Assembly (NCBI GenBank): GCA_008694505.1
Contig: VZDJ01000063.1
Location: 4,114,527 to 4,178,526 of the forward strand
Reading direction: 5' to 3'
Origin: Cyanoderma ruficeps
Lineage: Eukaryota; Chordata; Aves; Passeriformes; Timaliidae
Length of the DNA: 64,000 nt
How positions within the stretch are numbered: the first letter of the stretch is position 1; every line of letters begins with the position of its first letter. The notes under the pieces are model-generated. The model was not told where the DNA came from. It did not search any database and saw only the letters and a list, made by a program, of their open reading frames with translations. A program made the position numbers and the translations under genes. This document shows positions 48,666 through 61,690 of the stretch, piece by piece.

Positions 48666-51111
48666 AACTCAATCCCAGTCAGGCACAGTCTCACAGACTT
48701 TCCTGTGATGTTGAGAAGAGGATTTTGGCCATCAATTCCTGAGCAAAGGGAAAGCTGGGGCCAGATTGTGCCACGCTCCTTGGGACAGGCACTGCCCAGG
48801 ATCCTGCGAGGCTGGGATGTCCATGCCATGGACAGCCTGAGGTGTGGATATCACACAGAACATGGTCTGAAAGCTTTTTAACTAATAAATATCAAGCCAA
48901 AGCTCTCATTGTTACAACCCAGCCTGGTTTCACTCTCTTTGCTGCATTGGGCTAAGTCACGCACCAGCAATTTCTCCCAGTCCAGCCCTTCTCCAGCAGG
49001 ATTTACAGCATCTGCTCCCTTTCCGTGCACACCCAGCCTGCCTTTGCTCACACACCCTCCCTGCAGCACCATCTGCTCACATCCACAGGGCTGGTCAGTG
49101 CTGCCCTGCACACCAACCCCACGCTGCACACACTGAGAGCAGGGGTGTGCACCCACACACGGGGCAACAGCGTGTGCTCCTCCAGCAGCAATCATTCTGC
49201 TGGAGCAGGGACACCCAGCTCAGGCCGTGGAGCTTGGATGGCAAGGTTGGATGTGCCCGTCACAGGCTCCTTGCAGGAGACATTCGCAGTGGAAGTTGGA
49301 TTCTTGGATTAAAATGTCCATAGGTTTGGTGCTGCTGGAAGCCCCCAGTGCTCAGTCAGGGACTGATGGGGGCTGGAGGCTCAGCCCTGCTGGGGGGAGT
49401 GGCTGTGATCAGGTTCTTGCATTCCTGTTCTCACCTGCTGCCCAGGACCAGCCCAACCATCGTCACCCTCACGGTGAGTTTGGCTGGAGGGGATCCCTGG
49501 AGCTCCCACTGATGTGACACCACCAAAGACACACAGCCCGAGGAGGTTTTCACAGCACAGAGTGGCTCACAGGACCGAGAAACCTCTTCCCTGCATGGGG
49601 AGCCTGGTTCCTGACAGAGAGGAGCTGACCCAATGATTAACTCAGCAGAGGGTCCAGCAGGAAAGGGGGGCTCCTCCTGGGGCTGGTGCCTTCCTCCCAC
49701 CTCCCCTGCAGCAGCCAGAGCATCTCCAAAGGCTGCAAGGTGAGGAGATACCCTTGGATCAGCTGCCAGCCCAGTGCCTCTTCAAAATAACACTGAGCTG
49801 GTCAAAAGAAACACTCAGAAGTGAAAAATAAAACCCCTTTGTGTTTCCCTTTCTCTTCCCTGCCCAGACACTTCCATGTTGGTTGTTGCAGAGGGAGTCA
49901 GGGCCCTGGACTGCGAGGTCCTGCCTTTCCCACTGGCTCATGCAAGTTCCTGCCCTTCATTCCTGCCCTCTGCAAGGCTTTCAAGATATCTGGCACCTCC
50001 TTGCCAGGGAGTGCGAGTTAACTCATGTTTATAAAGTACCTGATCTCCTCAATTGAAAGTTTATACATGCAAATGATTCACACTAATTACATTAATAATA
50101 ATACTGGGCTCAAAAAGATCTGCCTTGGTTCACTGCCCGGGATTCACAGAGCTGCAAACAACTCCCAGTGTGCTGCCTTAGACACGGTTATTGGCAAATG
50201 CCAAGGAAACAGGAGGAAACCGGACTGGGAAGGGAAGAAGAGCTGCAAAAAGAGCTGGAGCTCCCGCTGACTGAGCATCAGGCAGGGTAGGGAGCGGGCA
50301 CGGATTCCATGGACACCTCTGTGTGCGTCCTGACAGTCCTGGGAGACCCCTGTGCCGGCCCCCGGGGCTGGTGCAGAGCGGGCAGATCGCGATGCAGCCG
50401 GCAGGGACGGCTCGTCTGGAAAAGTCTTTATCTCTCTGCAATGCAGCAGTGCACCAGCACCTTTCCAAGTCCCGTGCTCGGCTCATCCAGCCTTTCTATT
50501 TATCCTCCTATTGTCTCTGCTAACAACAGGGCTCTGCACATCTATAGCATCTCCCATCTCGGAGCGTGCCACAAAACATCAATGAGAGCAGCGGCTCGCA
50601 GAGCGTGGAGGAAAGAGCGTCCCTAACCCCGGCTGGGGCTGCCTCCACAGGCCACCACGGAGCTTGGGTGCCCTCCAGAAGTGCTAATGGCACCAGGGAC
50701 GGGGTGACACCAGCACCAAAATGCCTGTGGGCAGCTCTGTGGAGACACGGGCGGTTTATAAATGACATGGATCCCACAAGAGAACTCCTGCGCTGAGCTG
50801 TGGGACAGTTATTCCTCGGGGTTTTCTCCTTTCTCACATTCCCAAAGGCCAAGTGATGAACAGGAGGCTCCTGGATGCCAGCAGGCAAACAGCCCTCACT
50901 GGAAGCCACCCCTTCCCTGGCAGTCTTCCAGGGTTGCCTACGGAAGGATCCTCACTCCTGCAGGGAGGGCACCAGCCCAGTCCAGGACCAGGCTCTGGCA
51001 GACTCAGAAAGAAGTGTGGAAAATGCCATAAGAAGAAAATAACTCCCTGATGATCTCATCCTCTCTCCTGAAGCGTTACGGAGCAGTGTAAACCCTGGAA
51101 AACAAGGTCTC

Positions 51112-51480
51112 TCCATCCGAGGAGGCGCGGAGAAGTCGATTTCTCTCTCTGCCCCCAAAAGAACAGGGATCTCTTTCCTTGCTATGCACTTCTCTCTACA
51201 AAAAATCCTCCTTTGCCACCTCCTAGTCCCGGGCTGAGGCACTCAAGTCACCCCAAGTCCCCACCCTTCAGCCCCCCGCGGCAGCTCCCGCTCTCCTGCT
51301 GCCGGCCGCGCTCCCAGCAGCCAGCGCCGATCGCCGGCGCTGAACTCGCTCAGCTACGAACTGTGCCCCGGAATAAATCCTGGTTCTGCTTTGCCAAGTG
51401 ACACTAATGGCCCTGGAATAAAGCGCTGCCATCCACCCCGACAGGCTGCAAAGGAGCGCGTTTAACTACGCGCACAGGCA
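51112..51480. promoter_or_regulatory. CpG-dense patch in intron 1
   Basis: The core (51270-51375) has about 14 CpGs in 105 bases (CCGCGG, GGCCGCGC, GCCGATCGCCGGCGC), and further CpGs occur on both sides, including AGCGCGTTTAACTACGCGCA near 51457. It stands out from CpG-poor flanks. It could be an intragenic CpG island or an alternative promoter, but no exon was recognised beside it. Confidence 0.4.
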
Positions 51481-51891
51481 AGGGACTGCTGAGCTTAACT
51501 GCACTGAAAATGTATTCCAAAGGAAGCGATGCACTTAACTTATCACAAGTGGGAAATTATCACTGAAGTGGCTTTTCCTCAGAAGTTGAGGCACAAAACA
51601 GGAATGGTGAGGGGTGAACGCTGTTCTGCCAGGGCTGCAGAGAGAGATGGAGGAGGGAACTGGAGGCTGCTGAAGGATGGTGCCAGTCCGGGGGCTCTGT
51701 GAGGAGGAGCAGGGGGCGAGAGGGAGGGAGAGGTGCTGCAAACAGTGGGGACAGCTCAGGGAATCTAGCCCAGGCAAGGGCACAAGATCAGGAATCAGGT
51801 TTTCAAGGAACTGACAGAGCTGCCCAGGACACTGGGGAGCTGGGGGAGCTTGCAGTGCCACTGCCTTCTGCTGACCAGCTGGCTCTGCATA

Positions 51892-52041
51892 GGACCATGG
51901 AATGGTTTGGGTTGGAGAGGACCTTAAAGATCATCCTGTTCTATCCCCTGCCATGGGCTGGGACATCTTCCACTTGAGCAGGCTGCTCCAAGCCCCTCCA
52001 ACCTGGCCTTGGACACTTCTAGGGATGGGGCAGCCACAACT
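51892..52041 (-). mobile_element. CR1 LINE fragment (inverted)
   Basis: GGAATGGTTTGGGTTGGAGA, GGACCTTAAAGATCATCCTG, CCTGCCATGGGCTGGGACAT, CCAACCTGGCCTTGGACACT and GGGATGGGGCAGCCACAACT are the inverted CR1 3' blocks. It is truncated at its 5' end, directly against an AT-rich microsatellite. Confidence 0.95.
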
Positions 52042-52070
52042 TTATGTAGCAAAAAATATGCTGTTTTTAT

Positions 52071-52199
52071 ACATCCATATACCATATCTATATATATCCA
52101 TCTATATATATCCATCTCTCTATTCTCTAACTATCTATTCTCTATCTATATATTCTCTACCTATATATAATACATCTATATATACCATGCCATCTCTAT
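52071..52199. repeat. TATATC/TCTATC-rich microsatellite
   Basis: This irregular array of TATA, ATCC and CTAT units (for example TATATATCCATCTATATATA and TATTCTCTAACTATCTATTC) abuts the 5'-truncated end of the CR1 fragment at 51892. Confidence 0.92.
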
Positions 52200-53724
52200 A
52201 ATTCTAGCCTGGGAATAATTGCAGGTTACTACATCACCTTCCTACACCAGCTCTCCCTCACACTCCTAATTGCATCTTCACCACGACGCCCGAGCTCTTC
52301 GTGCTTCTGCTGCCAGATGGGGAGAGATGGGGACAGACAGAACAAGGACAAGCAGCAAATTAAAATTAAAATAGAGAGGTGGTCCAGGCATCTCAAGGCT
52401 GAGTAGGAGGAGTGGGACATCCCAAGCCTTTGGAGATGAATCCTGAAGCCTGGCAGTGCTGTGCTGTCCCACAGGGTGATTCTTCTTTGGCAGAAGAGCA
52501 CAGGTAGCTGAGAGAAGATAAACTGTGCCTCTTGCTCTGACAGAGAACTCAGATCCCTAACACGAACCTGCACGGCTTCTCACAGACACACAAACCCCAC
52601 CACAGAGCCAGATCTTCCCCCACCACCAAACCAGAAGGTGGTTTTGCTGCATAAACAAAGTTCAAGTGCTCGTCTCATGACTCCCATGTGACTCATCACA
52701 AAGGGATGGGGACTTGTGCCTGATAGGAGAGGCTGGAGAGGCATTGACATAGCAAGGCAAGTGGAGAACCAGAGGAAGTGGAAGGGAGGGACAGGAGGGA
52801 TGTCAAGGAAGGAAACATGGTGGAGCCAAAGCAATGGGACCTTCTCCAGCCATGCCATGGCACCAAAGGCCTTTCCCCATTTATAAAATAGCACTAATGA
52901 GACCAGAAACAGAAGAGGGAGTGAGGGAAAAGACCCTTCCCAGTAAAGACCCCCCCATCCTTCCCTCTCCCCTTGAGGACATCATCCTTAAAATATATTT
53001 CATTTCACAGCTGCATTATGGTACCACAAAATCCTGCGAATCCAATTTAAGAACAGATTACCTCCTCACTTACTTCATTTGAAGCAATTACATGTTAATT
53101 TTCATTGAGACCAGCCTAATGCATACCAATCTGATGCTGCAATCTCATTTGAATACTTGAGGGAAAGCTAGTTGGGCTCTGGGCTCTGGAGGCTCATACT
53201 TAAAGGGCCACTTCACATTTCCTTTCCTTTTTCCCCTGGTTATTTACGTTCTCAGCACACTTGTGGTGCTCCCTCCCTCCCTTCTGGGTGTTCCCAACAG
53301 CTGCTGCCACTCCTGAGACAAAATAAAGATGCCCAATAAGTTTTGCAGTAAAGCTGCTGTGTCCATCATCAGTCCAATCCCCAAGGCATGACCTTCCCCA
53401 GGCCAAGATTCGATATCAACCACCCTTTTCTCCATCAGTGAGCAACATCCCAGCCTCAAAGTCACGGGGAAACACGTGCTGGTCTCTGCAAAGAGACTCC
53501 TCCTCCCAGGCCAGGAACAGCCTCCACCACGTTTCAGGCTGATGGTTATCTCCAGCTCCCTCACACTCACTCAGTCTCCAATCTCTGCAGAGCCGCGGTA
53601 TCGATCGGTGTCTCGGACACCAAGCTTGGAGTAATTAATAATGCCAGGAGAGTGTGGATCCTGCTCGGGGTTGAGGCGGGGAGCAGCTGCCCCCCGGCTG
53701 CCTGCACGCATCCTGGTGATAAGC

Positions 53725-53835
53725 ATTCATGTTGGAGGCTGCACCTTAATTAGATTTTTCAGATTGCAGAAGCCCTGAGACACTCGCGCAGACACCATAT
53801 AAATGTATATTGCATTGTACTGTAATTAATCCAAG
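53725..53835. other. AT-rich island, candidate conserved non-coding element
   Basis: ACCTTAATTAGATTTTTCAG and CATATAAATGTATATTGCAT with ACTGTAATTAATCC give several TAATTA cores within about 110 bp, between GC-richer flanks. No repeat family is recognised. Function is inferred from motif content only. Confidence 0.25.
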
Positions 53836-56220
53836 GCGATGGAGCAGGAGCCAGGGATTCACAGAGAGACAATCAGCCCCAAAACTTCAGCACATCACTG
53901 GGCTCCAGCCCACCCTGTGGTCCAAACCAGCTGCAAACCAAGAAATCCACCTCTTCACTCCACCAGAGACACATTGGACAACAGGAACATCTCAGAAGCC
54001 AAAGGTTTCCTGGTGCCTCCTCCCCAGACAAGACTCCCACTATTAGGTGGACATTTTTCCTTCCACACAAGCAGTTTAACAGCCAGAAAGACAACAAAAA
54101 GCGCTAAAGACAAGCAGAGATTAATTGCAGCTCCTCCTCCCCAAAAGGAATAATCGATGGCATCAGGCAGGTGTCTGTGCTGTCGCTGAAAGCACGTGGA
54201 TGTCACAGCCATGGGCTCCAGAGGTTTGTATTCCACATCAGACAGCCAGGATGCTCCATGAGCACTGAGGGAAGGGACGGGGTTGAGAGAGTTTTGTTGG
54301 AGGAAATCTTTGGAAAAGGAGTTTGCGCTGAGGATAACTCAGCGAAGGTGCAGGAGGAGATGAAGTGACAGATGAAAAATTGCTGTCTGAAACATCACTC
54401 AACCTCCTAAAGCCTCCAGTGCCTGGGCAAGTCCTGCCTAGGGCAGGGGGGAGCTCACTGGGAGCTGTGGGACCTTTTCCTGACTGTTATGAGCTTCCCT
54501 AGAAAACAGAGATGCACAGTCCAGGCTTGGAGAGTGCAGGGCTGGTCCCTGTGCCCACAGAGATTTGCTGCAGCAGAGATGCTCTGCCGACCTTGAATAC
54601 ACCCAAACCTGGAGCTGAGCTGGGTTTGCCCCCAACCGCTTCACCCTGACCCTGCTCCCTCCCTCCTGGAGCAGCCAAGGGGGTTCACACACATTTGGAA
54701 ACTCCTTTAACTTCTCTTAATGCAATCAAACTGCTGCTGCTCGCGTCCAGCAGCGTTTGCCTGCAGGAAACAACCGCCAGCACATGGGACCCTCTATCTA
54801 CACAGAGCCACTGGGCTGGCTGTGACCCCTGGGGAACATCCTGGCTGCTCCAAGCCCCACAGCGGCTCCTTCAGAGGGTTCCAAGATGGCTCAGCCTCCA
54901 CTGTGCCCACAGGGTGAAAAGCCCTTTGGGGAGGGAGGGAGCTGAGCTGGGAACCTGCGCTGCCACAGCACCAGCAGCTCTGGGAAGGATGGAATGAGTC
55001 GCAGGGCCCCACGGCGTATGGTGAGAAACCAAATCATCAGGATTCAGGGGAGGAAAGGCAGTTACCTGGGCAACAGTGAGCTGCTAATCCATCTGCCACC
55101 CCACAGGACTGCCCAGCTGCTCCTCCGCTGCCAGGGGGAGCCCCCAGACCAGACTGCAGCTCCACGGCATCACCAGGCTTTTCCCAACCCCATTCCTGCC
55201 TGGGTGGGAAGGCAGAGGTGACCCCACCCTCAGCCCTGCCCTGAGGCAGCCCCTCCCCAGCCACAGGCAGCTCTCAGCAGAGTCAGCAGCTCTTGCTGCC
55301 CATTCCCACATCCCGAATTTTGGTGGCTGTCACCAAGGCACAGAAGGAGCTGAGGTCCCACAGCTCTGTCTTGCCCTGGGTATCATCCCTTCCCAAGGGG
55401 CTGGCCAAGCTCTGCTGCATCTCCCATCACACCCAAATCTCCTCTGCAGTGAGCAAAGAAGGAGGAGGTGCCTCAGCTGGCAGACATGGATGCAGGTGCC
55501 AAGGTGACACAAGGACACAGTGGATGCAGGGGGTGCCAGCACCCAGCCACGATGTCACTCCCTTGTCCCAAGCTCACCACCACCCCTCTGTGGTGATGCG
55601 GGGCCTGCAGCAGCCTCTGCTCCCCATCCAGCTGCTTTGGCAGGTGGAGAAACACCAGCACTCCAGCTAAAACAACAGTTTTGGTGGCTTGGGGATGGGA
55701 TTTCAAAGCACCCAGAGAGACTTTGCCTGTTTCCTACTGATCCAACTCAGTCCCTGTACAAGCCTTTGAAAACATGCCCTTTATAGTTTTCCATTTTGAT
55801 GTCACATCTGTAAGAATATATGGTTGGGCTTTCTTCCTTCTTCTTCCCCTCTTCTTCTTAAGAGGAGATATCACACTTTGAACTCTAATTTTTATTTATT
55901 TTCGTTTCCTAGAAAAGGACTGATTCCCCACTGAGCAGGGATGGAGGAAGAGAAAAGGGGGCGGGGAGGAAGCCTTCAAAAAGTGCCCAGATTTAATTTT
56001 TTATCAGAGGAACAGAAAGAGAAATTTGTTGATGATCAAACAGATTCAAGTACCTTAAAAGAAAGCGACCGCCAGTAAATGGAAACTAGTTAAGGAATTA
56101 CATGAAAGACACGGGAGATGCTCGAGAAGCAGAAGAAATGCTGTAACCAAGTGGAAAACCAAACCCATCAGTCCCAAACCACTGGAGCAGCGAGGAGCAG
56201 GAGGTGAAGTATTTGCTCTG

Positions 56221-56238
56221 CAGCAGCAGCAGCAGCAG
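56221..56238. repeat. (CAG)6 trinucleotide run
   Basis: Six perfect CAG repeats lie in intronic sequence. They are not part of any supported reading frame. Confidence 0.95.
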
Positions 56239-57314
56239 GTGATGGGAGAGCTGGAGGTTTGCAGAGGTGCTGAGCTGGCTCCGTGCGGAGGGAGCCCAGC
56301 GCCAGGAACCAGCACCCTGCCAGGGTTTTACCTGCTTGTCTCCCTGCACAGCTAAAACAAGTGGAGGCAGGCAAATAAAGGGCTGCATCACTTTGAAAAA
56401 CAGCTCCCCGGGGGCTCTGTGTTTTCCTTCTCCTCCTCGGCACATTCCAGCTCGAGTGAGCTGGGTTTATAAATTCGAACGGAGTGGGATTGTTTGGGTT
56501 GGGTTTTTTTTTTTCCTCTCCCTTTGCTTTGGTTTTAATCCAATAGGCAGCACTTCCACACTCAGTCTGGGAGCCTAAAAGCCGGCGGAGCCGGGCAATG
56601 GGATGTGGACTGAGTGATTTAGGGAAGGGATGGAGGAGGAGGAGGAGGGGGTGAAGCCATGGCAGCACCAAGCTGGCCCGCAGGAGTCGGACAGATCTTG
56701 AGAGATGGAGCCGGACCCATCTCAACCCTAACAAACCTTCCCAAGCCCCTCCTTGCCGAAGCCCTGAAGAGGCCAGATCCTATTGCTTCCTGAACTGTGA
56801 CCCGCCCGGCTTAGCTCGGAAATCTTTTAAATAGGAAAACAGAGCCGGCATTTGCTTTCATGCAGAGTCAGTGGCGAGCAAAGCCCAAGGGTTGCATTAG
56901 ATTAGCAGCCGGCTCCTCGGAAGGCATGGAAACTTTGATCATTTAATATGTATGCGCCGTGTCAGAGCGCACAGGTCTCCAAACCCCAGTAAATGTTTTA
57001 TTAGGGCAGCTCTGGCTTTTATGCCCAAGCCTCGCTCCTTTTGGGCCCTGGGGATCATGTTGTGATTGGAAAGACACTGCTCATCATCTCCCTCTCTCCC
57101 AGGAAGGGCTGTGCAGCTCCTGCCTTGCTTTTCCCTCGGATCTCACTAAAAGCGCATCGGAGCCCAGGAGCCTGGATGGTGGCAGGAATATCCCCATATG
57201 ACCCCCGGCCTTCCTCAAAGATTCTCCTGGCATCTTCCAGCAAACCCCAAGCAATGATGTCCGTCCTGATCATACTGGGAGAAAAGGCTCTGCTCTTCCT
57301 CCTCCATCACCACC

Positions 57315-57418
57315 TCAGGGACTCGAGGATGTGGTTTAGTGGTGGATCTGGCAGTGCCTGCTTAATCCTTGGACACAATCACCTTAGAGGTCTTCTCCAA
57401 CCTTTCCGATCCTATGGA
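57315..57418 (+). mobile_element. CR1 LINE fragment (3' end)
   Basis: CAGGGACTCGAGGATGTGGT, TTAGTGGTGGATCTGGCAGT, CTTAATCCTTGGACACAATC, ACCTTAGAGGTCTTCTCCAA and GATCCTATGG follow the last ~100 bp of a CR1 subfamily in order. It is antisense to NTM. Confidence 0.9.
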
Positions 57419-58343
57419 AGTGGCCACCAGGCCTGCCCAGAGCTCCCAATCCCACGGGGACGTGGCAGAGCCAGTCACCCTCACTGGGAAACCAGCAGGC
57501 AGGACCCTCTCTGGAGAGGAGATTTCTGACTGAAGCCCCCCTGAGTGCCCAACATCTCAGTGTTATCAGAGGCGCTCTTTTGATTTTATTCTTTTAATTT
57601 GCAAACGACTCGTAGCTGCCAAAATTTGGAAACGATTCATTGCCAAAGTGATTATTTGTTGTAGAAAATGTCATTTCTGTTGGAAATTTAGAAGAAAATC
57701 CCCCACTAAACAGCACAGTTTTCCCTCCACGCTGCCACACACAACTCAAAATGGATATAGCCCTGCACAGTACTGGATTTCCAGCTCCCCAAGAGTTGGG
57801 ATTCAGATTAGGAACCAGTGCATGAAGAAAGAATGGGGCAGATAAAATCTGGGTGTACCAAGGACTCTGCTTCAAAGGACACTGGGCAGGACCATAAATC
57901 TGAGTGCACAGTCCTGCAGGAGCCAATCTAGGGGGAAATCACACTGCTCGTAGAATTGAAGCAGCACCCTTTTTTTTCCCCCCAATTGTAAAAAAATATT
58001 TACATCACAAATAGACAAGAAAAGCCTAGTGCCAAGAAAATAGGGGATTTTTATAGATCCTGTTTCTGCAAGAAATTACCAAGACAACAAGTCACTAAGT
58101 TCTGAGAAAGGATTTGACATTTTCCTGAATAAAAATAGCACCTGAAGTGGCATCATTTAGGATTACACCTTATGGGCAAGTGCTGCTGAAGCAGCCAGAG
58201 AATAAAACCCTTCCCACGGGTGGAAAAAAATTCACCTGTGGGATCCCACCAGGGATGCTTCATTGTCTCCCCTTCTCTATAGGATTTCACACTAATTTCC
58301 ACAGGATCCTCTTGGTTTTGTAACTATGAAGTTTGATTGGACC

Positions 58344-58361
58344 TTTTTTTTTTTTTTTTTT
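58344..58361. repeat. Poly-T run (about 18 T)
   Basis: This homopolymer run on the plus strand lies next to no recognisable SINE body, so it is not called a retroposon tail. Confidence 0.9.
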
Positions 58362-61300
58362 GCCATAAAGGAATTACAAGGAGCAGAATTGTCTTGCTTC
58401 AAGGCATGGACACACCGTCAGCTCGGAAAGACAATGACCCCACGGTGCCATCCTGTGTTTTAGGGGATTTCTGGATCAAGCAGGAAGCCAGGCTTTTTCT
58501 CCCAGGTGCAGCCACTTGTGCTGTGAGATTTGCCTATAGAAGCGCACTCCAAAATTCCAACCCACTGGGCTATTGCTGCCAAAGACAAGAGCAAGAGGCT
58601 TGGGGGTGGACAGGTACCTGGTGGGAAGGGAGCACCTGGTCCAGGCAAGGATGCATCTCCCAAAAACACATTCTCAGGCTGTTCTACCTTTCACATTTTC
58701 TCTTAAAAGCACAAAGCCACCCATGAGCACATGGTAGCACGCCACGACAAAAGGAGACCGGAGCCAAGAAATACAGGGGAAAGCTTGGACGTGGGATGAC
58801 TGAATGAGGACACTGGGATTTTGGAAAAGCATTTTGTCCATGACAGCTTTCTGCATTTTCCACCTCCAGCAACAGAAAGCCCCGAGGTGTGTGGACAAAG
58901 GCAGATGATGAGGTGTTGCCAGTGCCACAAGCACCGCAGACCTTATGGGAAAGCTGCCGCGGCTGCATCCCATCGGATGGGATCCGAGCTCTGCCAGGAA
59001 CACGCATCCATCCCCCGGAGCTGACAGCAGGACACAGCCCAGCTGCACCTCTCCTCTCTGGGAGAGATCCCACCTCCACCAGGCACAGCCCTCTCCCCCC
59101 AGGGCCGCTAATTAACACCTGATCCTCTGGGTGACTGCCCGTCCCCTGCCAAGTGCCAGGCGCTGACCCCGCGCTGCCTGCACGCCTCGGGACGCTCCTT
59201 GTGGAGGCAGATGGACAGCGAGGAGCAGGAGAAGCAGCACAATGCTGACGGATTGTGGAGCCGGGGAAGGGAAGGGAAGGGTTGAGCCTTCTGCCAGAGG
59301 CTCTGAGCGTTGCTCTGTGCTCTCCACAGCTCCTCTGGCGAGGCCGAGCTGTCCCGCTGCACCCGCTGCCTCATCCCTGCCAACGCCGAGCTTGACCCTC
59401 TTTATCCAGATGGCCCAAATCTTCCAAGCACTGAGGCTCCTGCAGTTTTCCAGGAAAATGCCCAGTGGTCTCATTATATCCAAACCCTCCTCCTCCACCA
59501 GCCCAGCTAATTCGCTCCTTCCTCACTGCCTGTGTGAAAATCAGGGAGAGGAGGGACCAGGAGGGAAAGGTGGGGGATTTCATCTATCCAGGGGCTTGAT
59601 TTCTTCAAGTTTTGAAACCTAGAATATGAATGTGTTTATTTTTAAATCGAAATTCAAACTAATTATTAGCAGGAGGCTTTCAAGTCAAATGTAGGTCATG
59701 CAGTGTGATGGGGCTTAATAGCAATTGTTTCAGCTTCAGGAAGCACAGAAGTAATGGATACTCAGGAGTTGTCCAGTCTGGTTAAGCACTTTTAACACAA
59801 AATTGGGCACCTTTTTGACCTCAGCCTGTCCATTCTCTTCTCTGGCACCCAAGGATTGCTGGGCTGGAGTCATGGGGTGCCCACTCCATCATCCAGCAAG
59901 GGTTTACAGAGGCCTCAGTGCAGAGGGGTGAAACACCGCCCACTGCACACCCAGCTCTCCTCAAAGGATGAGCTGGACCTGACAATTGCAATATTTCAAG
60001 ATAATAATTAAAATTGTTTGAACGGGAACATCAAAACCAGGAGTTTGGGATGTACATTTTATGCTATTCCTTCAAGCAGAGGTGGAGGGATAGTGAGACC
60101 TCCCCCTTCCTGCATGTCAGCCGTCAGAACTGACTTAACCCACTGCACAAACGAACCAATCTTTTCACCCTTTTCTGCTCAAAGAAAAGCCTTGAAAATA
60201 AGAAAATTCTGGGATGCCAAGAGCTGTGAATCCTCAGCAGCTTTTCCCCAGTGCCAGGTGCTTGTGGGCAGCAAATATCAAAGCCAAAGCCTGGGGAAGC
60301 AAAAAAAAATGTGGCGTTTACACATAAGGAAATGTTTGGCAGCAAGAAAATCTTTGTGCTACACCCGGTTGGAAGGACCAGGATCAGGAGGGGACTTCTC
60401 CACACCAGCCCAAGGTGCCTGAGACGGCTCAGAGCAAATGTAACCTACTTGCAGTCAACCGCGATCAAGGCGAAACAGAAAAGCTGCCAATTAAAAACAC
60501 AGAATGATTTCAAACAACAAAGAAACCCGCGGACATTGTTTGATCACTCACATTCTGCACGAGAAGAAAGAAACACCAAAAAAATAGAGGCTAAAAATAG
60601 GCTGGGTGCTGTGAGCCAGATCCCCAGCCCAGCAAAGGCACCGGCTCCGGGGAGTTATGCAGCTTTACCCGTGCAGCCGTCATTGTTGCTAAGTTCTGAG
60701 CTCTATTCAAACTTGCAAAACGTTTTCTTTTCCTGCAAAAAAAAATAATACAAGAATCTCCCCCCCACCCCCTCCCCATCTTGGAGCTCATCTCTCCTAA
60801 AGCAGCTCACATGATGATGATCAAAAAATAAGCCCTCCAAGCCTAAGCTCACTAACATTCATTTCTCTCCTGCTAATGCTGGTCTTCTTACTGTTAATCC
60901 TTAAATATATCCTTAAATAAGAATGACAGTACCTGAAGCACCTAACAACCCTGTATCATAAACAGAGACAGCCTCTGCATTCCTAATTTAGTTTGCCACA
61001 GAAGAGCTGACACTAATCCCAGATCCTGAGTCCCGGCTCTCTCACACGTAAATGCCATCGCCTTGCTCACCTTGACATTACAGAGCAGCCTGAACTTTTC
61101 TTGTCCTGCTCAACTTTCAGCTGCTTGTTTGTGTTTTGGTTTTTTTTTCCTTGTTTTGCACAAAAGCTGACCCATGTCAAGCTCAGCCTCTGGGGCTGGG
61201 GATTAAGGGGAAGTGTCACCTTCACCCTGTGTGGCTCATTGCTGCAGGGACACCAGCCACGAGTGACACCGGGAGTAGGAGACTGCGGATGGAATCTGCA

Positions 61301-61506
61301 TCAGGCACAACCTGCAGTGAAAGTGCCCAAATCTCCTGTGGAGAGCTCACAGTGACAGAAAGGAGAGCAGCGGGTAGAGGCAGGGGAATGGAGATGACCA
61401 CGCTGGCTCATCTCAGCCACTGCACCAAAACCCACCAGTTTTTGTGATTTCTATGTGTAAGGCTCCAGTTTTCAAAGTGCTCCAGACCAGCACTGAGAGT
61501 CAGGCA

Positions 61507-61690
61507 TAGAATCACAGTAACCCAAAATTGTTTGGGTTGGAAGGGACTTGAAAGCTCAATCTCATTTGAACCCCCTCAACACCTTCCACTAGCCCGGGCT
61601 GCTCCAAGCTCTGTCCAGCCTGGCCTTGAGCAGTTCCAGGGATGGTGCAGCCACAGCTCCTCTGGGCAACCTCTGCCAGTGCCTCCTACA
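61507..61690 (-). mobile_element. CR1 LINE fragment (inverted)
   Basis: ATAGAATCACAGTAACCCAA, TTGTTTGGGTTGGAAGGGAC, CCGGGCTGCTCCAAGCTCTG, TCCAGCCTGGCCTTGAGCAG, GGATGGTGCAGCCACAGCTC and CTGGGCAACCTCTGCCAGTG are inverted CR1 3' blocks. It is 5'-truncated and in the same orientation as NTM. Confidence 0.95.
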
